Shown here: positions 16,301 through 23,426 of the stretch, one piece after another
Position numbering within the stretch: the stretch's first letter is position 1
Layout of the letters: every line of letters starts with the position of its first letter
IMG/VR virus record: IMGVR_UViG_3300006919_000090
Span: 1-48,955 of that record
DNA: 48,955 nt
Direction: 5' to 3' (one strand)
From: a virus
Notes under the pieces: generated by a model
Seen by the model: only the letters and a program-made list of their open reading frames with translations
Database searches by the model: none
Told to the model about the DNA's origin: nothing
Made by a program: the position numbers and the translations under genes

Positions 16301-17362
16301 ATTCGAGTCTAAACGCTTAGCCTGCATAATCCGATTGATTTGAGCTTTCGGAGAGAAGTACAAGCTATTAGCCAAACCCGGAATGGCATCAAAAGCCATG
16401 CCTAACGCACCCGCCGTCAAGTTACGTTGTATATTTGTAGGAATTTCTGATGCAGGTTTATTTGTGAATTGGCGCGTGTTTGGGTCTACACCTGCCTCTT
16501 TCTCAACACGTTGTACTCCGTGTTCTTGCGCAGCAGACAAAGCACCACCAATAAGCATACTACCAGCAACGCCTTTAAGACCCCGCATTAGCAGAGCCTT
16601 ACGCATAACTTGAATAGCAGCTTGTTTGGTCGTAGCAACAGTAGCTGCCGCAGCGACAGGAGCGCCAACACCACCTGTTGCGATGCCTGAAACAACAATG
16701 GGAGCGATATTAAAAGGATCGGACAGGCCGTAATACAGATAATCGAACGCAGCTTCAGCAGCCTCATCAATTTCCATATCGTATATTTCAGGCGCGTTGT
16801 TCTCGATGTCCATCAAGATGCGACCGAAAAGCTTTGCATCTTCACGCGGCGCAGCAGCTAGATACGAAGCTTCCAGATACGCGTCATGAATACGACCACC
16901 CGTTACCTGACGGTAGTGATCTGACATAAACCGACGCCAATATTCTTCTGCGGTTTCCCCTTCTTTTCGCGCACCTTCGTCTGGAGACCTGTTTGTCCAA
17001 TACCGTTCAATGTCAAGCAAATGCTGTTCATTTTCCCACATCCGCTGTTGTGTAGGTGTAGCGGCAGGTTCTCCTTCTGTCGGTACAGAAAAAGCTGTCA
17101 TATCCGCAGGGTTGACAGGGGGATACGTCTTTTGGGAGGGTCCCACAGCATTTACAGCTTCAGTGCTCTCGAAAGCAGGAAGCTGTTCAAGTTCCTCTGG
17201 AGTCCACTGATCAGATGTTAGCTCACTTGTGTCTACAGACGGGTCCGGTTGTCCTGATGTGGGTTCATACTCAGGCAGGTCCAGATAGTCCAGATCAAGC
17301 TGTGGCGGGTTTGGATTATAAACTTTGTTTTTAGATGATTTTTTACGGCGGGGTATAAGCAT
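13391..17362 (-). CDS. Large internal virion / DNA ejection protein
   Basis: 1,323 residues from ATG 17362; a TTG at 17389 would add nine residues, overlapping the previous gene. The N-terminal ~120 residues are Pro/Glu-rich, then comes a small-residue membrane-active segment (GVGAPVAAAATVATTKQAA and GVAGSMLIGGALSAAQ, about residues 230-290) and long helical regions rich in Asn, Arg and Lys. No lysozyme motif is visible. Size, position at the end of the tail genes and hydrophobic stretches fit the T7 gp16-type protein that enters the host envelope during ejection, so this is an inference from architecture. Two late segments (RAAQSIPFVTTAAIPFPRF, ALWAAWSSHQ) could also insert in membranes. Confidence 0.7.
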   Translation of the reverse strand: MLIPRRKKSSKNKVYNPNPPQLDLDYLDLPEYEPTSGQPDPSVDTSELTSDQWTPEELEQLPAFESTEAVNAVGPSQKTYPPVNPADMTAFSVPTEGEPAATPTQQRMWENEQHLLDIERYWTNRSPDEGARKEGETAEEYWRRFMSDHYRQVTGGRIHDAYLEASYLAAAPREDAKLFGRILMDIENNAPEIYDMEIDEAAEAAFDYLYYGLSDPFNIAPIVVSGIATGGVGAPVAAAATVATTKQAAIQVMRKALLMRGLKGVAGSMLIGGALSAAQEHGVQRVEKEAGVDPNTRQFTNKPASEIPTNIQRNLTAGALGMAFDAIPGLANSLYFSPKAQINRIMQAKRLDSNIAGRNIKERIAASLETDPVEGKVPDEVLMTAMRMADDTEKVTKRAPPIFDPTNPDPELSGAFNIIDYVDPKTKDKALINIAAPEIQKDMADTMTYILADFKNRDQLDLLDYTDIHGNKHTMQDILHSYDKKELGVTSVLSHSLSALQRRIANAGEDMTEEQAAKFLQDSNTITAAIDASGIDPATFMKYLSYFTYDPELHAGSVIKKSAHEAAKTLGNLGVMARNLNTFIGGDPQLQKLLKTYHSDKVQGKIPKVFDHFWRIAQNLDKARIATLTSQISTTARNNITGLGMATAQTGADIIDTAIYHAGIAAGAIKNGNASFRGTLRGMREMWDESAQTFGYLLGQSKSQAVIDATLGTKGIRVHKLLRSVPDFQQGQGSQWLSNYSNFVNTFNIGSDMVFRRAYYARSLNQSFKKYMQQAKDTGKPIMINWKGESVEATSLDQFLESGRRLPTKVLDEAIDDALHRTFAGEIPFKPGLSASTFIRAAQSIPFVTTAAIPFPRFVVHAMRTAWEYSPGDFFSKSARWAFDAELRSAHGADLRQAFAKATVGTGALWAAWSSHQSSDNNKWYEYSDTQVDTRALYPSNVYMAATFLFRWALESYVRGPEEQERIITPYEVLDALEGITSIPFRTGAAGEIANSIRSIVETAGGLHGDSTDFKTVQSKLAQFAGEVLGGYFTPFRMGRDVMTVIDPEEAVYRDTQYALEDLNAYDTIVQTILASNFPTQIGDNVMFMDREDFPSRVYVLDHARKERNAPVAKFGGITFTPHTTVFEREAIKLGITPRDIFPKTKSAAFDRQWMYSLQQVATLELPYIMSTDEYQNATRNEQQGMFLAPIQAARKRVKAAAANITIATYANDVVKYMDQYEQAKKDGASTEELAEIAHQVHLRKAYLYTNPVERAKWRTKSNRQQLAVESRIRKEHEAVKERAAKYGTENFTYVDLLFLKGPTMEDTGLYGWGNAITEGRVP
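17131..17147. repeat. Dispersed palindrome, copy 6
   Basis: TTTGGGA-GGG-TCCCACA, near the 5' end of the large internal virion gene on the opposite strand, where it is read as V-G-P-S-Q-K. Confidence 0.6.
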
Positions 17363-17367
17363 TAGTT

Positions 17368-18330
17368 TCAGGGTGCCTCCGCCTCCCAATTTCCAATGGC
17401 TTTTTGCTCGATTAGCGCAGCCAAATTTTTTGCAGGTCGGGCATCTAAGAAAAAGCCAGTCTGTAGCATGTCAGTCCACCACGCCTCCTTATCTTCTGCT
17501 TTCTCATAGTCTTTTGTAAAGAAGCCGTTTGGAGTTTCTACATCCTTTATAACGTCCCAAACAGTGGGAGGTTGGCTTGAAGGGAATCTTGAGTTCGGTT
17601 TATCGGGTACCGTCATACGTTTCTGTAGAGACTTATTGACACGGCCCAAATCTATTCCCTGCCCCCTATTAGCTGTAGCACCCCATATTTCGAGAGTGGT
17701 CAAAGCGTTTTGTAGCGCTTCTCTGTTAGCTTCTCCTGCAAAAGATCGTTGGGCAGCATGAAGTCCGTTAGCCACCATTAAAGAGGTCATAACGGTTCGT
17801 CGCGATGATTTGGGATCGGTCATGACCCTATGTAGCGGGCTATTGCCTCCCTCAAACGTAATTTTTTCTTCGCTCTCGTTCGCTATACTTTTAGCGGTAT
17901 GCTCATGGGCTCTCGACCAAACCTTAAAGGCGTCAAACTTGCTCCCATCGCCACTACCACTACCGGAACCGCTACCGGAACCGCGGGCCTCTACAACAGG
18001 AATGGATGTTCCAACATCAGGCAGTTCTCGACGGGGCCTGCTTTCAAGCGCGGCAGGGAAATCCTCCGCCATACGTTCAAAACCCTCAAGTACGGTTGGC
18101 GTACGGGCAAAAGGTTTCCGTACTTCAGGCGGTGCGGGTGCGCTATAACCTGCCCACTGCGGGGTAACTGCATCAATTACGTCTTCAAGAGTAAACGGAT
18201 TCTTAGGATCAACATCTACTTGTGCGGCCAAAGCTGCCAAACCGGAGCCTGCCCCCTGCGCTTGCGCAGCAAGAATTTGACTCAGTACTTTATTGTACGT
18301 AGTGTTGTCGTGTCCGTACTTTTTGAACAA
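17368..18330 (-). CDS. Virion-associated protein with Gly-Ser linker
   Basis: 320 residues with a TTG start at 18330; AGGAG lies only two bases ahead, so the start is uncertain, but the frame has no other start codon upstream before a stop at 18373. The N-terminal part is Ala/Gln-rich, the middle has a perfect alternating linker (RGSGSGSGSGSG, about residues 115-128), and the C-terminal part has aromatic blocks (EDKEAWWTDMLQTGFFLDA). No family is recognised. The linker looks like a flexible hinge between two domains. Its place between virion genes suggests an internal or tail protein. Confidence 0.6.
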   Translation of the reverse strand: MFKKYGHDNTTYNKVLSQILAAQAQGAGSGLAALAAQVDVDPKNPFTLEDVIDAVTPQWAGYSAPAPPEVRKPFARTPTVLEGFERMAEDFPAALESRPRRELPDVGTSIPVVEARGSGSGSGSGSGDGSKFDAFKVWSRAHEHTAKSIANESEEKITFEGGNSPLHRVMTDPKSSRRTVMTSLMVANGLHAAQRSFAGEANREALQNALTTLEIWGATANRGQGIDLGRVNKSLQKRMTVPDKPNSRFPSSQPPTVWDVIKDVETPNGFFTKDYEKAEDKEAWWTDMLQTGFFLDARPAKNLAALIEQKAIGNWEAEAP

Positions 18331-18344
18331 ATCTCCTGCCGTGA

Positions 18345-18599
18345 CTAACGCTTGCTCTCGCGTTTGCCCCCGTCAGCATAGGTTTGTGCTGCTAGCGTCC
18401 GGATACGCCCTTTCGCTGTGCTTCGCGTTTCTTCGTATTTCCGACGATCCTGCATAGCAAAGCGTTTGGCGTCTTCTAGCCGCTGCTGATAAAGACGCTG
18501 TTCTTCTTTCTTGTCTCTCTCGTATCGGGCAGATACTTTTTCCAGTCCTGTACCGACGCCTTCAAAAATAGCCGCGCCAATTTGACCCCAACTAGCCAT
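18345..18599 (-). CDS. 84-residue coiled-coil virion-module protein
   Basis: Starts MASWGQIGAAIFEGVGTGLEKV, a Gly/Ala-rich amphipathic opening, followed by a highly charged helix (YERDKKEEQRLYQQRLEDAKRF) and a basic tail. Small proteins of this type lie with internal virion proteins in several marine podoviruses, but I cannot name the family. The ATG overlaps the previous stop by one base, implying coupling. Confidence 0.6.
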   Translation of the reverse strand: MASWGQIGAAIFEGVGTGLEKVSARYERDKKEEQRLYQQRLEDAKRFAMQDRRKYEETRSTAKGRIRTLAAQTYADGGKRESKR

Positions 18600-19174
18600 T
18601 AGAGTTCTCCATCATCTGCAACTACGGGGCGAGACATTAGCCCACCAGCAGGTTCTGGCGGCATTTCTTCGTAGTCATCTAGCTCCATTAATAGGTCATC
18701 ATCATCTTCGTCGTAATACTCATCGTCTTCTTCACCGACTTCGAGAGCCCCGGGTGTCTGACCCATTTCAGACAGAATGGAGTCGATCAGAGCATCTCTG
18801 TCGTCTTCATCCTCAATTTCATCCCCCATAACGTACTCAATTTCGTAAAGCTCTCCTACATAAGCGAGAAGTTCCATAACGATTGGTACAATCAGAACAG
18901 CCACATCTACAGTGTGCCTACCGTTTGCAACACCACTTGTCACAAGCCCTTCTGCTAAGTCTGCAACTGCCCGCTTACCACTGAGTAGATTAGCAATCTG
19001 TGGCATAACCTCTTCGTTGATAATAGAAGATGCGTAGAAGGCAATATTCTCTTCTACAGAAGGATACTCCGGAGGCTGCTCAAATGGGAGGGCTCCCAAT
19101 TCACCCGTTAGACTTTCACCCGGAATGGGGGTGTTACCCATAGCTTTTTCTTGTATTGGTGAAAGATCAGGCAT
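18599..19174 (-). CDS. Highly acidic virion-module protein
   Basis: 191 residues. A proline-containing N terminus is followed by a helical, hydrophobic middle (VDVAVLIVPIVMELLAYVGELYEIEYV) and a very acidic C-terminal third (EVGEEDDEYYDEDDDDLLMEL). No family is recognised. The acid tail could mimic DNA or act as an assembly signal; this is speculation. It overlaps the neighbouring gene by 8 bases. A palindrome copy lies near its 5' end. Confidence 0.6.
   Translation of the reverse strand: MPDLSPIQEKAMGNTPIPGESLTGELGALPFEQPPEYPSVEENIAFYASSIINEEVMPQIANLLSGKRAVADLAEGLVTSGVANGRHTVDVAVLIVPIVMELLAYVGELYEIEYVMGDEIEDEDDRDALIDSILSEMGQTPGALEVGEEDDEYYDEDDDDLLMELDDYEEMPPEPAGGLMSRPVVADDGEL
19085..19098. 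repeat. Dispersed palindrome, copy 7 (one-base longer centre)
   Basis: TGGGAG-GG-CTCCCA; same arms as the family but with an extra C in the centre. It lies in the 5' part of the acidic virion gene and is read as L-G-A-L-P. Confidence 0.45.
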
Positions 19175-19400
19175 CGTCTTGTCCCCTTTCGATCCGGTCT
19201 AGTCGCATATCCATACGCCGTTCATACAATCGATTGAACATGCCTGAAACAACGTCTTCATTCGTGTTAGAGGTTTGAGGAGGTCTATTACGACCCATTA
19301 ACCCGCCAGACGGAACGCTGTCTGATACAGATTGTTGGCGTTGAAGAGTGTTTGCATAATTGAAAAGAGCCTTTTTATACAAGCTTCTAGTAGGGAACAT
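19167..19400 (-). CDS. 77-residue protein of unknown function
   Basis: Starts MFPTRSLYKKALFNYANTLQ, with GAGAAGT ahead, and ends with an Arg/Asp-rich helix (LYERRMDMRLDRIERGQDDA). It overlaps the downstream gene by 8 bases. No domain is recognised; it belongs by position to the internal virion set. Confidence 0.55.
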   Translation of the reverse strand: MFPTRSLYKKALFNYANTLQRQQSVSDSVPSGGLMGRNRPPQTSNTNEDVVSGMFNRLYERRMDMRLDRIERGQDDA

Positions 19401-19418
19401 ATATATTTCTCACTTCTC

Positions 19419-21476
19419 TTAGAGCCAGCCACCGATTGTGTCCCACACACCCCATTTACTGGCTGTATCAATAGCACTGACGACGCCGCTAGCACCGCCA
19501 GCAATGGCGGTAAGAAATGCCGCATCACCTGCTGCATCTGCCTGCATACTAGCTATTCGTTCAGCGCTATTATTACTGTAAATGGATGAAATAATCCGCT
19601 GCTCACGATCAAGCGCATTCTCACCAGACAGGATAGAACGGAAAACCAAATCCCGCATATACTGCTGGACATTGTTATATGCCGTATTAGACATACCTAA
19701 TGCAGCTTGCGCATTTAGCTCATTAGCACGATTAACGGCAACAGTATCCGCTGTTGCAATTTGGCGCCTCCACTGCGCATTTGATTGAGCAATAACGAGA
19801 GAGTTCTGTGCATTGAACTGATCCCGTTGATTTTGCATATCTTTATTGAACTGATCGATAGCGGTTGTTTGTCCCGCATTAAATTGACTAATTGCGGTGC
19901 TTTGTGCAGCATTAAATTGGCTAGTCTGCGTTGAAAGCTGTGCAAAGAATTGGTTAAGCTGGTTCTCACTTGTAGCATTAAACTGCTGCGCCGCATTCTG
20001 TGCTGCTGTATCCGTAAAGATAGACTGAATACTTGCCTGTGCGTCGAACATAGCCATCTGTTGCCGAGCACTCAGATTAGCCATATCCATCTGTAAGAAG
20101 TTCTGCGCATTCTGAACGGCTGCCTGCTGCCGATTATTCAGGTTAGCCATATCCAAATTAGCTAGTGAAGCAGCTTCAGCCATAGTCATAGCCTGCTTAT
20201 TGTTGAGGTTTTGCAGGTTCATAGAGTTGGCTATACGAGAGTTTTCTAACTGAATTTGCTGTTCAGCAGTAAAGTTCAGGTTCGCTACGTCAGACACGCG
20301 GGCTGCATTAGCTACCCGAGACTGGAACTGCTGATCGAACTCCTGTCCGAGAAATGCGGCCCGCTGTTGTGCAGCCAGCATAGCTCGTTGCTGCCGGTTG
20401 CTAAGATTAGTGATTTCAAACGTAGCAACTGTCTGAGCATCCGCTGCTGCAATTGGTAGAGCGGACTCCATAGTCGCCTGAATTACAGCCTGTCCGGCCA
20501 TACTGGAAGCTACGAGACCCCGTGCAGCCATTGCTGCTGTAGCTGCTCGCATAGCACCGGCAGCCCACGGCGGCGGGGTATCTGCGTCAAAGTCAGCGTA
20601 CAGGTCTTCTAGCTGACCCTTAACCATAGCCTTACGGCTCGGATCAGCAGTAGCAGCCTGTTCAATCTCCATAAACTTAGCAGCTTTTTCAGCATTAGCT
20701 GCTGCGGAGATAATTTCCCCGTTCTGGATTTCTCGTGTAATTTGGTTGTTGAGAAAGACGCCTTCACCGACAGCGGCTGACAAGTTACTAACTGCTGACT
20801 CACCCTGTTGTGCAGCTTCAATTGTTGTGTTGACAATGCCCTGTTCAGCATTAGTGTCGTTCAAAGCCTGTTGTACTTCAGGAGACGCCTGTTGGGCCTC
20901 TACAGTAGCGGTAGGTGTTTGAGGTGTGGCAGTAGCTTGAGAAGCAGTAGCGCTTGTAGCGGTGGCTGTGGGAGGCGTCTGAGCCACTTGTCCTGTACCT
21001 GCTGCGATCTGCTGTTCAGGAGTTACGGGTATCTGTTGTGTCTGGACTGTAGCCGTTTCAGGGAGGGTACCAGCAAGCCTATCTGCTTCGAGAGTTTTAA
21101 GATCAACACCGCTCTGTCCGTACGGAGTATCCGGAGGGTCTGTGCTATCGTTACCACTGCCGTCGTCAGTAGGATTGCTGTTGCTGTTGATGTGGGGGAG
21201 TGTGCTCCCGATGATTTGCCCGATATCATTAAAGATATTGTTCGCAAAGCCGTCGCCACCGGATCCTGTATCCCCACCCGTATTGAACACGAGACCACCT
21301 TTTGCCATTTGCAGTGCGCCCTGTTGAAAGCGATCATACTGAGCTTTGGCCGCAGGGTTTTGTTCAAGAAAAGCATGAAAGCCTGACTCGTCGTATGGCT
21401 GCTGGTTGTACCCCAAAGCTGGCGCAATCTTATTTTGCATAGCTTGTGGGGTGAATACAGAGCGCGGAAAATTCAT
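19419..21476 (-). CDS. Repeat-rich internal virion protein
   Basis: 685 residues. The first ~220 are low-complexity Thr/Pro/Gln/Ala (QTPPTATATSATASQA) around a Gly/Asp linker. From about residue 340 onward the chain is a long Gln/Asn/Ala helix with repeats of ~25 residues built on NLNNRQQ / NLSARQQ, then several QFNA repeats spaced about 10 residues apart (SQFNAAQ, SQFNAGQ, DQFNKDM, DQFNAQN). The C terminus has a small-residue hydrophobic segment (AFLTAIAGGASGVVSAI). Heptad-like periodicity suggests a long coiled coil, as in ejection-complex proteins such as T7 gp15; this is inferred from architecture and position. There is no enzyme motif. Confidence 0.65.
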   Translation of the reverse strand: MNFPRSVFTPQAMQNKIAPALGYNQQPYDESGFHAFLEQNPAAKAQYDRFQQGALQMAKGGLVFNTGGDTGSGGDGFANNIFNDIGQIIGSTLPHINSNSNPTDDGSGNDSTDPPDTPYGQSGVDLKTLEADRLAGTLPETATVQTQQIPVTPEQQIAAGTGQVAQTPPTATATSATASQATATPQTPTATVEAQQASPEVQQALNDTNAEQGIVNTTIEAAQQGESAVSNLSAAVGEGVFLNNQITREIQNGEIISAAANAEKAAKFMEIEQAATADPSRKAMVKGQLEDLYADFDADTPPPWAAGAMRAATAAMAARGLVASSMAGQAVIQATMESALPIAAADAQTVATFEITNLSNRQQRAMLAAQQRAAFLGQEFDQQFQSRVANAARVSDVANLNFTAEQQIQLENSRIANSMNLQNLNNKQAMTMAEAASLANLDMANLNNRQQAAVQNAQNFLQMDMANLSARQQMAMFDAQASIQSIFTDTAAQNAAQQFNATSENQLNQFFAQLSTQTSQFNAAQSTAISQFNAGQTTAIDQFNKDMQNQRDQFNAQNSLVIAQSNAQWRRQIATADTVAVNRANELNAQAALGMSNTAYNNVQQYMRDLVFRSILSGENALDREQRIISSIYSNNSAERIASMQADAAGDAAFLTAIAGGASGVVSAIDTASKWGVWDTIGGWL

Positions 21477-21491
21477 AGTATCGTCCTTTAT

Positions 21492-21833
21492 CTATCCTGT
21501 AAGCGGGATATTGAGACCGCCCCTAATTATAAACTGCATTATGCCGCCAACTATAGCTGCAATAATCAGCCATAAGATGGTTCTCAACGCTGCGTTTTGC
21601 GTGTTTTGTGCGTCTTCAAGTCTCTTAAATCTTGCACATGTAGTCTTTTCCATATGCCCAAACTTCTCATCAAAGTACTCGCGTAACGCCATTCTATTGC
21701 TTTCTGAGACAGCAATAGACGTTTCAATTTTACGGAGACGATCAGCAAAGTGCGATGACATCTCCTCATGATGCCTTAACGTCTCTATAACACCTGCTAA
21801 ACGGCTGTCCAATATGCTATTCTCTTCTGACAT
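21492..21833 (-). CDS. Small coiled-coil protein with C-terminal membrane helix (XhlA-like, possible holin)
   Basis: 113 residues from ATG 21833 (MSEENSILDSRLAG), with AGGGAT ahead; a longer frame would read the upstream 26-residue gene in the wrong frame. A long heptad region (about residues 10-80) leads to a single membrane helix TILWLIIAAIVGGIMQFII and a short tail. This layout is that of XhlA/haemolysin-type phage proteins linked to lysis. A second holin-like peptide lies near the M15 peptidase (44862), so lysis roles are not settled. Confidence 0.6.
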   Translation of the reverse strand: MSEENSILDSRLAGVIETLRHHEEMSSHFADRLRKIETSIAVSESNRMALREYFDEKFGHMEKTTCARFKRLEDAQNTQNAALRTILWLIIAAIVGGIMQFIIRGGLNIPLTG

Positions 21834-21846
21834 CGCTATATCCCTA

Positions 21847-21927
21847 TTAAGTTTTGATGATCTTGTTAAGGATAATGGTTGGCTGCACGTTGTTGTGAGC
21901 AGACGCCGCATTTTCTTGTTGTGACAT
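21847..21927 (-). CDS. 26-residue peptide
   Basis: MSQQENAASAHNNVQPTIIL and six more residues, ending at TAA 21849-21847. GAGGAT lies 7 bases before the ATG, a good ribosome site, and the promoter-like element at 21948 lies just upstream. No function can be assigned. Confidence 0.45.
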   Translation of the reverse strand: MSQQENAASAHNNVQPTIILNKIIKT

Positions 21928-21947
21928 ATAGGTATCCTCGTCTATAA

Positions 21948-21961
21948 ATTATATGCGAATA
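21948..21961 (-). promoter_or_regulatory. Promoter-like -10 element sharing a 13-bp block with the coat promoter
   Basis: On the minus strand TATTCGCATATAA(T): TATAAT occupies 21953-21948. The 13 bases at 21949-21961 are the same as those at 35649-35661 in the coat-gene promoter. The -35 region, which lies in the end of the GNAT gene, has no TTGACA. Confidence 0.45.
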
Positions 21962-21968
21962 GTGTTAT

Positions 21969-22586
21969 TTATATTTTATAATAATAACCTTTGCCGTAAC
22001 CAGTAGGATTATCAATATCAGACAAGACTACCTCAAATCCATGTTTTGCATAATACTTCATATTGTATTCATACAGGATCTTTTCTCTTGGACCAAATCC
22101 CATAATCCATGTAACACCTCTACTTTTACATTCTTTAATGGCTTGGTTTCGAATATTAGTCATGATACCCTGCCCATGATAATCTAAATGAAGAGCTGCA
22201 TAACCCATAGCAGATTCATTTATGTTCAGTCCTTCAGATTCCCACCAAATCTGCATTGCTTTAAATAGTTTTGATCTTTTATCACTCTTTGCGGGATTTA
22301 CAGGAAGGGGGGTTTTAAATATTTCGTATTCTTTCGAACTCCACATATGTCTAAATGCGACTAATTTATTATCATCCCAAACTCTTAGCAAGAACATAGA
22401 TTTGTCAAGTAAATTTTTGATGTTAATTAGTTCATTTTCATACGTAAGAGGTTTAGTTGGTAAAATTTTACCGCGATCTCTATGTCTTGTAGTATCATAT
22501 AAAATTTTACACATTTCTTCTATTTCAGATTCAGATAATTCTTTTATTTTTTCTTGATCTATGGCTTCGTCGTATATCAATGTCAT
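21969..22586 (-). CDS. GNAT-type N-acetyltransferase, probable recent acquisition
   Basis: 205 residues. The second half shows the acetyl-CoA binding pattern LHLDYHGQGIMTNIRNQAI, then a strand (VTWIMGFG) and the Tyr/Asn-rich end motif YNMKYYAKHGFEVV found in GNATs. The substrate is unknown. The gene is clearly richer in A and T than its neighbours, with many AAT, TTA and ATA codons, and lies between internal virion genes and a tail adhesin gene, which suggests a cargo gene. It could modify a host or virion component; the first half (residues 1-90) has no recognised motif. Confidence 0.7.
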   Translation of the reverse strand: MTLIYDEAIDQEKIKELSESEIEEMCKILYDTTRHRDRGKILPTKPLTYENELINIKNLLDKSMFLLRVWDDNKLVAFRHMWSSKEYEIFKTPLPVNPAKSDKRSKLFKAMQIWWESEGLNINESAMGYAALHLDYHGQGIMTNIRNQAIKECKSRGVTWIMGFGPREKILYEYNMKYYAKHGFEVVLSDIDNPTGYGKGYYYKI

Positions 22587-22596
22587 ATTATATACC

Positions 22597-23097
22597 TTAA
22601 TATCTAGTAATTAAGTAATAATTAGAAGTAACTGAATTGCTATACCGTTCATAGGTATATCCACCAGTTGTAAATGTTACGGGAAGATCTCCGGAACCAG
22701 TTGAACTAGTATACACTTCAATATCCGCCCAATATATGCTTATATATCTATCGTTATTCGGTACTTCTGGATCTTTCCCGCCACCACTATAAGTCTCATC
22801 AGATCCTCTATAATAATATTTGTCTGCAACTGTTATGCAATATACCCAACCAATAGCTCCATAATAATCGCTGAGACTGACAGCACCTGAAGTTGGGATA
22901 TTCGCGTTGTTGCCCTTCTGCGCCGCCCCTTCATAAGCTGTGTTCCACGGAATTTGAGTTCCAACAGTAGTTTGCTGCCGTCGTCGCATTGCACCCATTG
23001 AAATAGGGCCAGTGGAAGAGGGTAACTGTAGTTCATTGTTGGTTCGCATGTCACTGAGACTAATAGTACCGGAGGCTGGAAGTGTGTAAACTGCCAT
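22597..23097 (-). CDS. Tail-tip adhesin-like protein
   Basis: 166 residues. Two copies of a phage fibre motif are visible: LPASGTISLSDMRTN at the N terminus and IPTSGAVSLSDYYGA near residue 67. The C-terminal half is rich in Tyr, Ser, Thr and Gly (YYYRGSDETYSGGGKD, TGGYTYERYSNS), typical of receptor-facing domains. It follows the S74 fibre and a small assembly-like protein, so a role in receptor binding is likely. A+T content is fairly high, as in the GNAT gene. Confidence 0.65.
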   Translation of the reverse strand: MAVYTLPASGTISLSDMRTNNELQLPSSTGPISMGAMRRRQQTTVGTQIPWNTAYEGAAQKGNNANIPTSGAVSLSDYYGAIGWVYCITVADKYYYRGSDETYSGGGKDPEVPNNDRYISIYWADIEVYTSSTGSGDLPVTFTTGGYTYERYSNSVTSNYYLITRY

Positions 23098-23105
23098 TTA
23101 ACTTA

Positions 23106-23426
23106 CTACCCTAAATAAAATGTTTGACATTGGTCAAGTTTATATTGATGCGCCATATGATCAAGAATAGACCGTTCAAAAATTATATCTAATCTCTTAT
23201 CTTCAACCGCATTGACCCAATCACAGAGAATTTCTTTATTCAAATCTTCAATACTAACAAAATCAGCGGGGTCTGGTGGAGGCAGTTCTGTTACAAACCT
23301 ACTGTTAACTGTAGTACCCGGAAACTGAGGGTGTGTCCAGTCATATGACCATTCAACGAATATAACAATCCCATCACTATCCGCTTTGAAGTTGTCGATA
23401 TCCATAAAGTCTCTATCTAATTTCAT
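23106..23426 (-). CDS. Small tail-fibre-associated protein
   Basis: 106 residues, with the pattern YDWTHPQFPGTT, then VTELPPPDPADFVSIEDL and a WV-containing helix (CDWVNAVE). Proteins with this pattern often follow tail fibre genes in marine phages and may help assembly; no activity is established. Its start codon overlaps the fibre stop (ATGA type, 4 bases). Confidence 0.55.
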   Translation of the reverse strand: MKLDRDFMDIDNFKADSDGIVIFVEWSYDWTHPQFPGTTVNSRFVTELPPPDPADFVSIEDLNKEILCDWVNAVEDKRLDIIFERSILDHMAHQYKLDQCQTFYLG

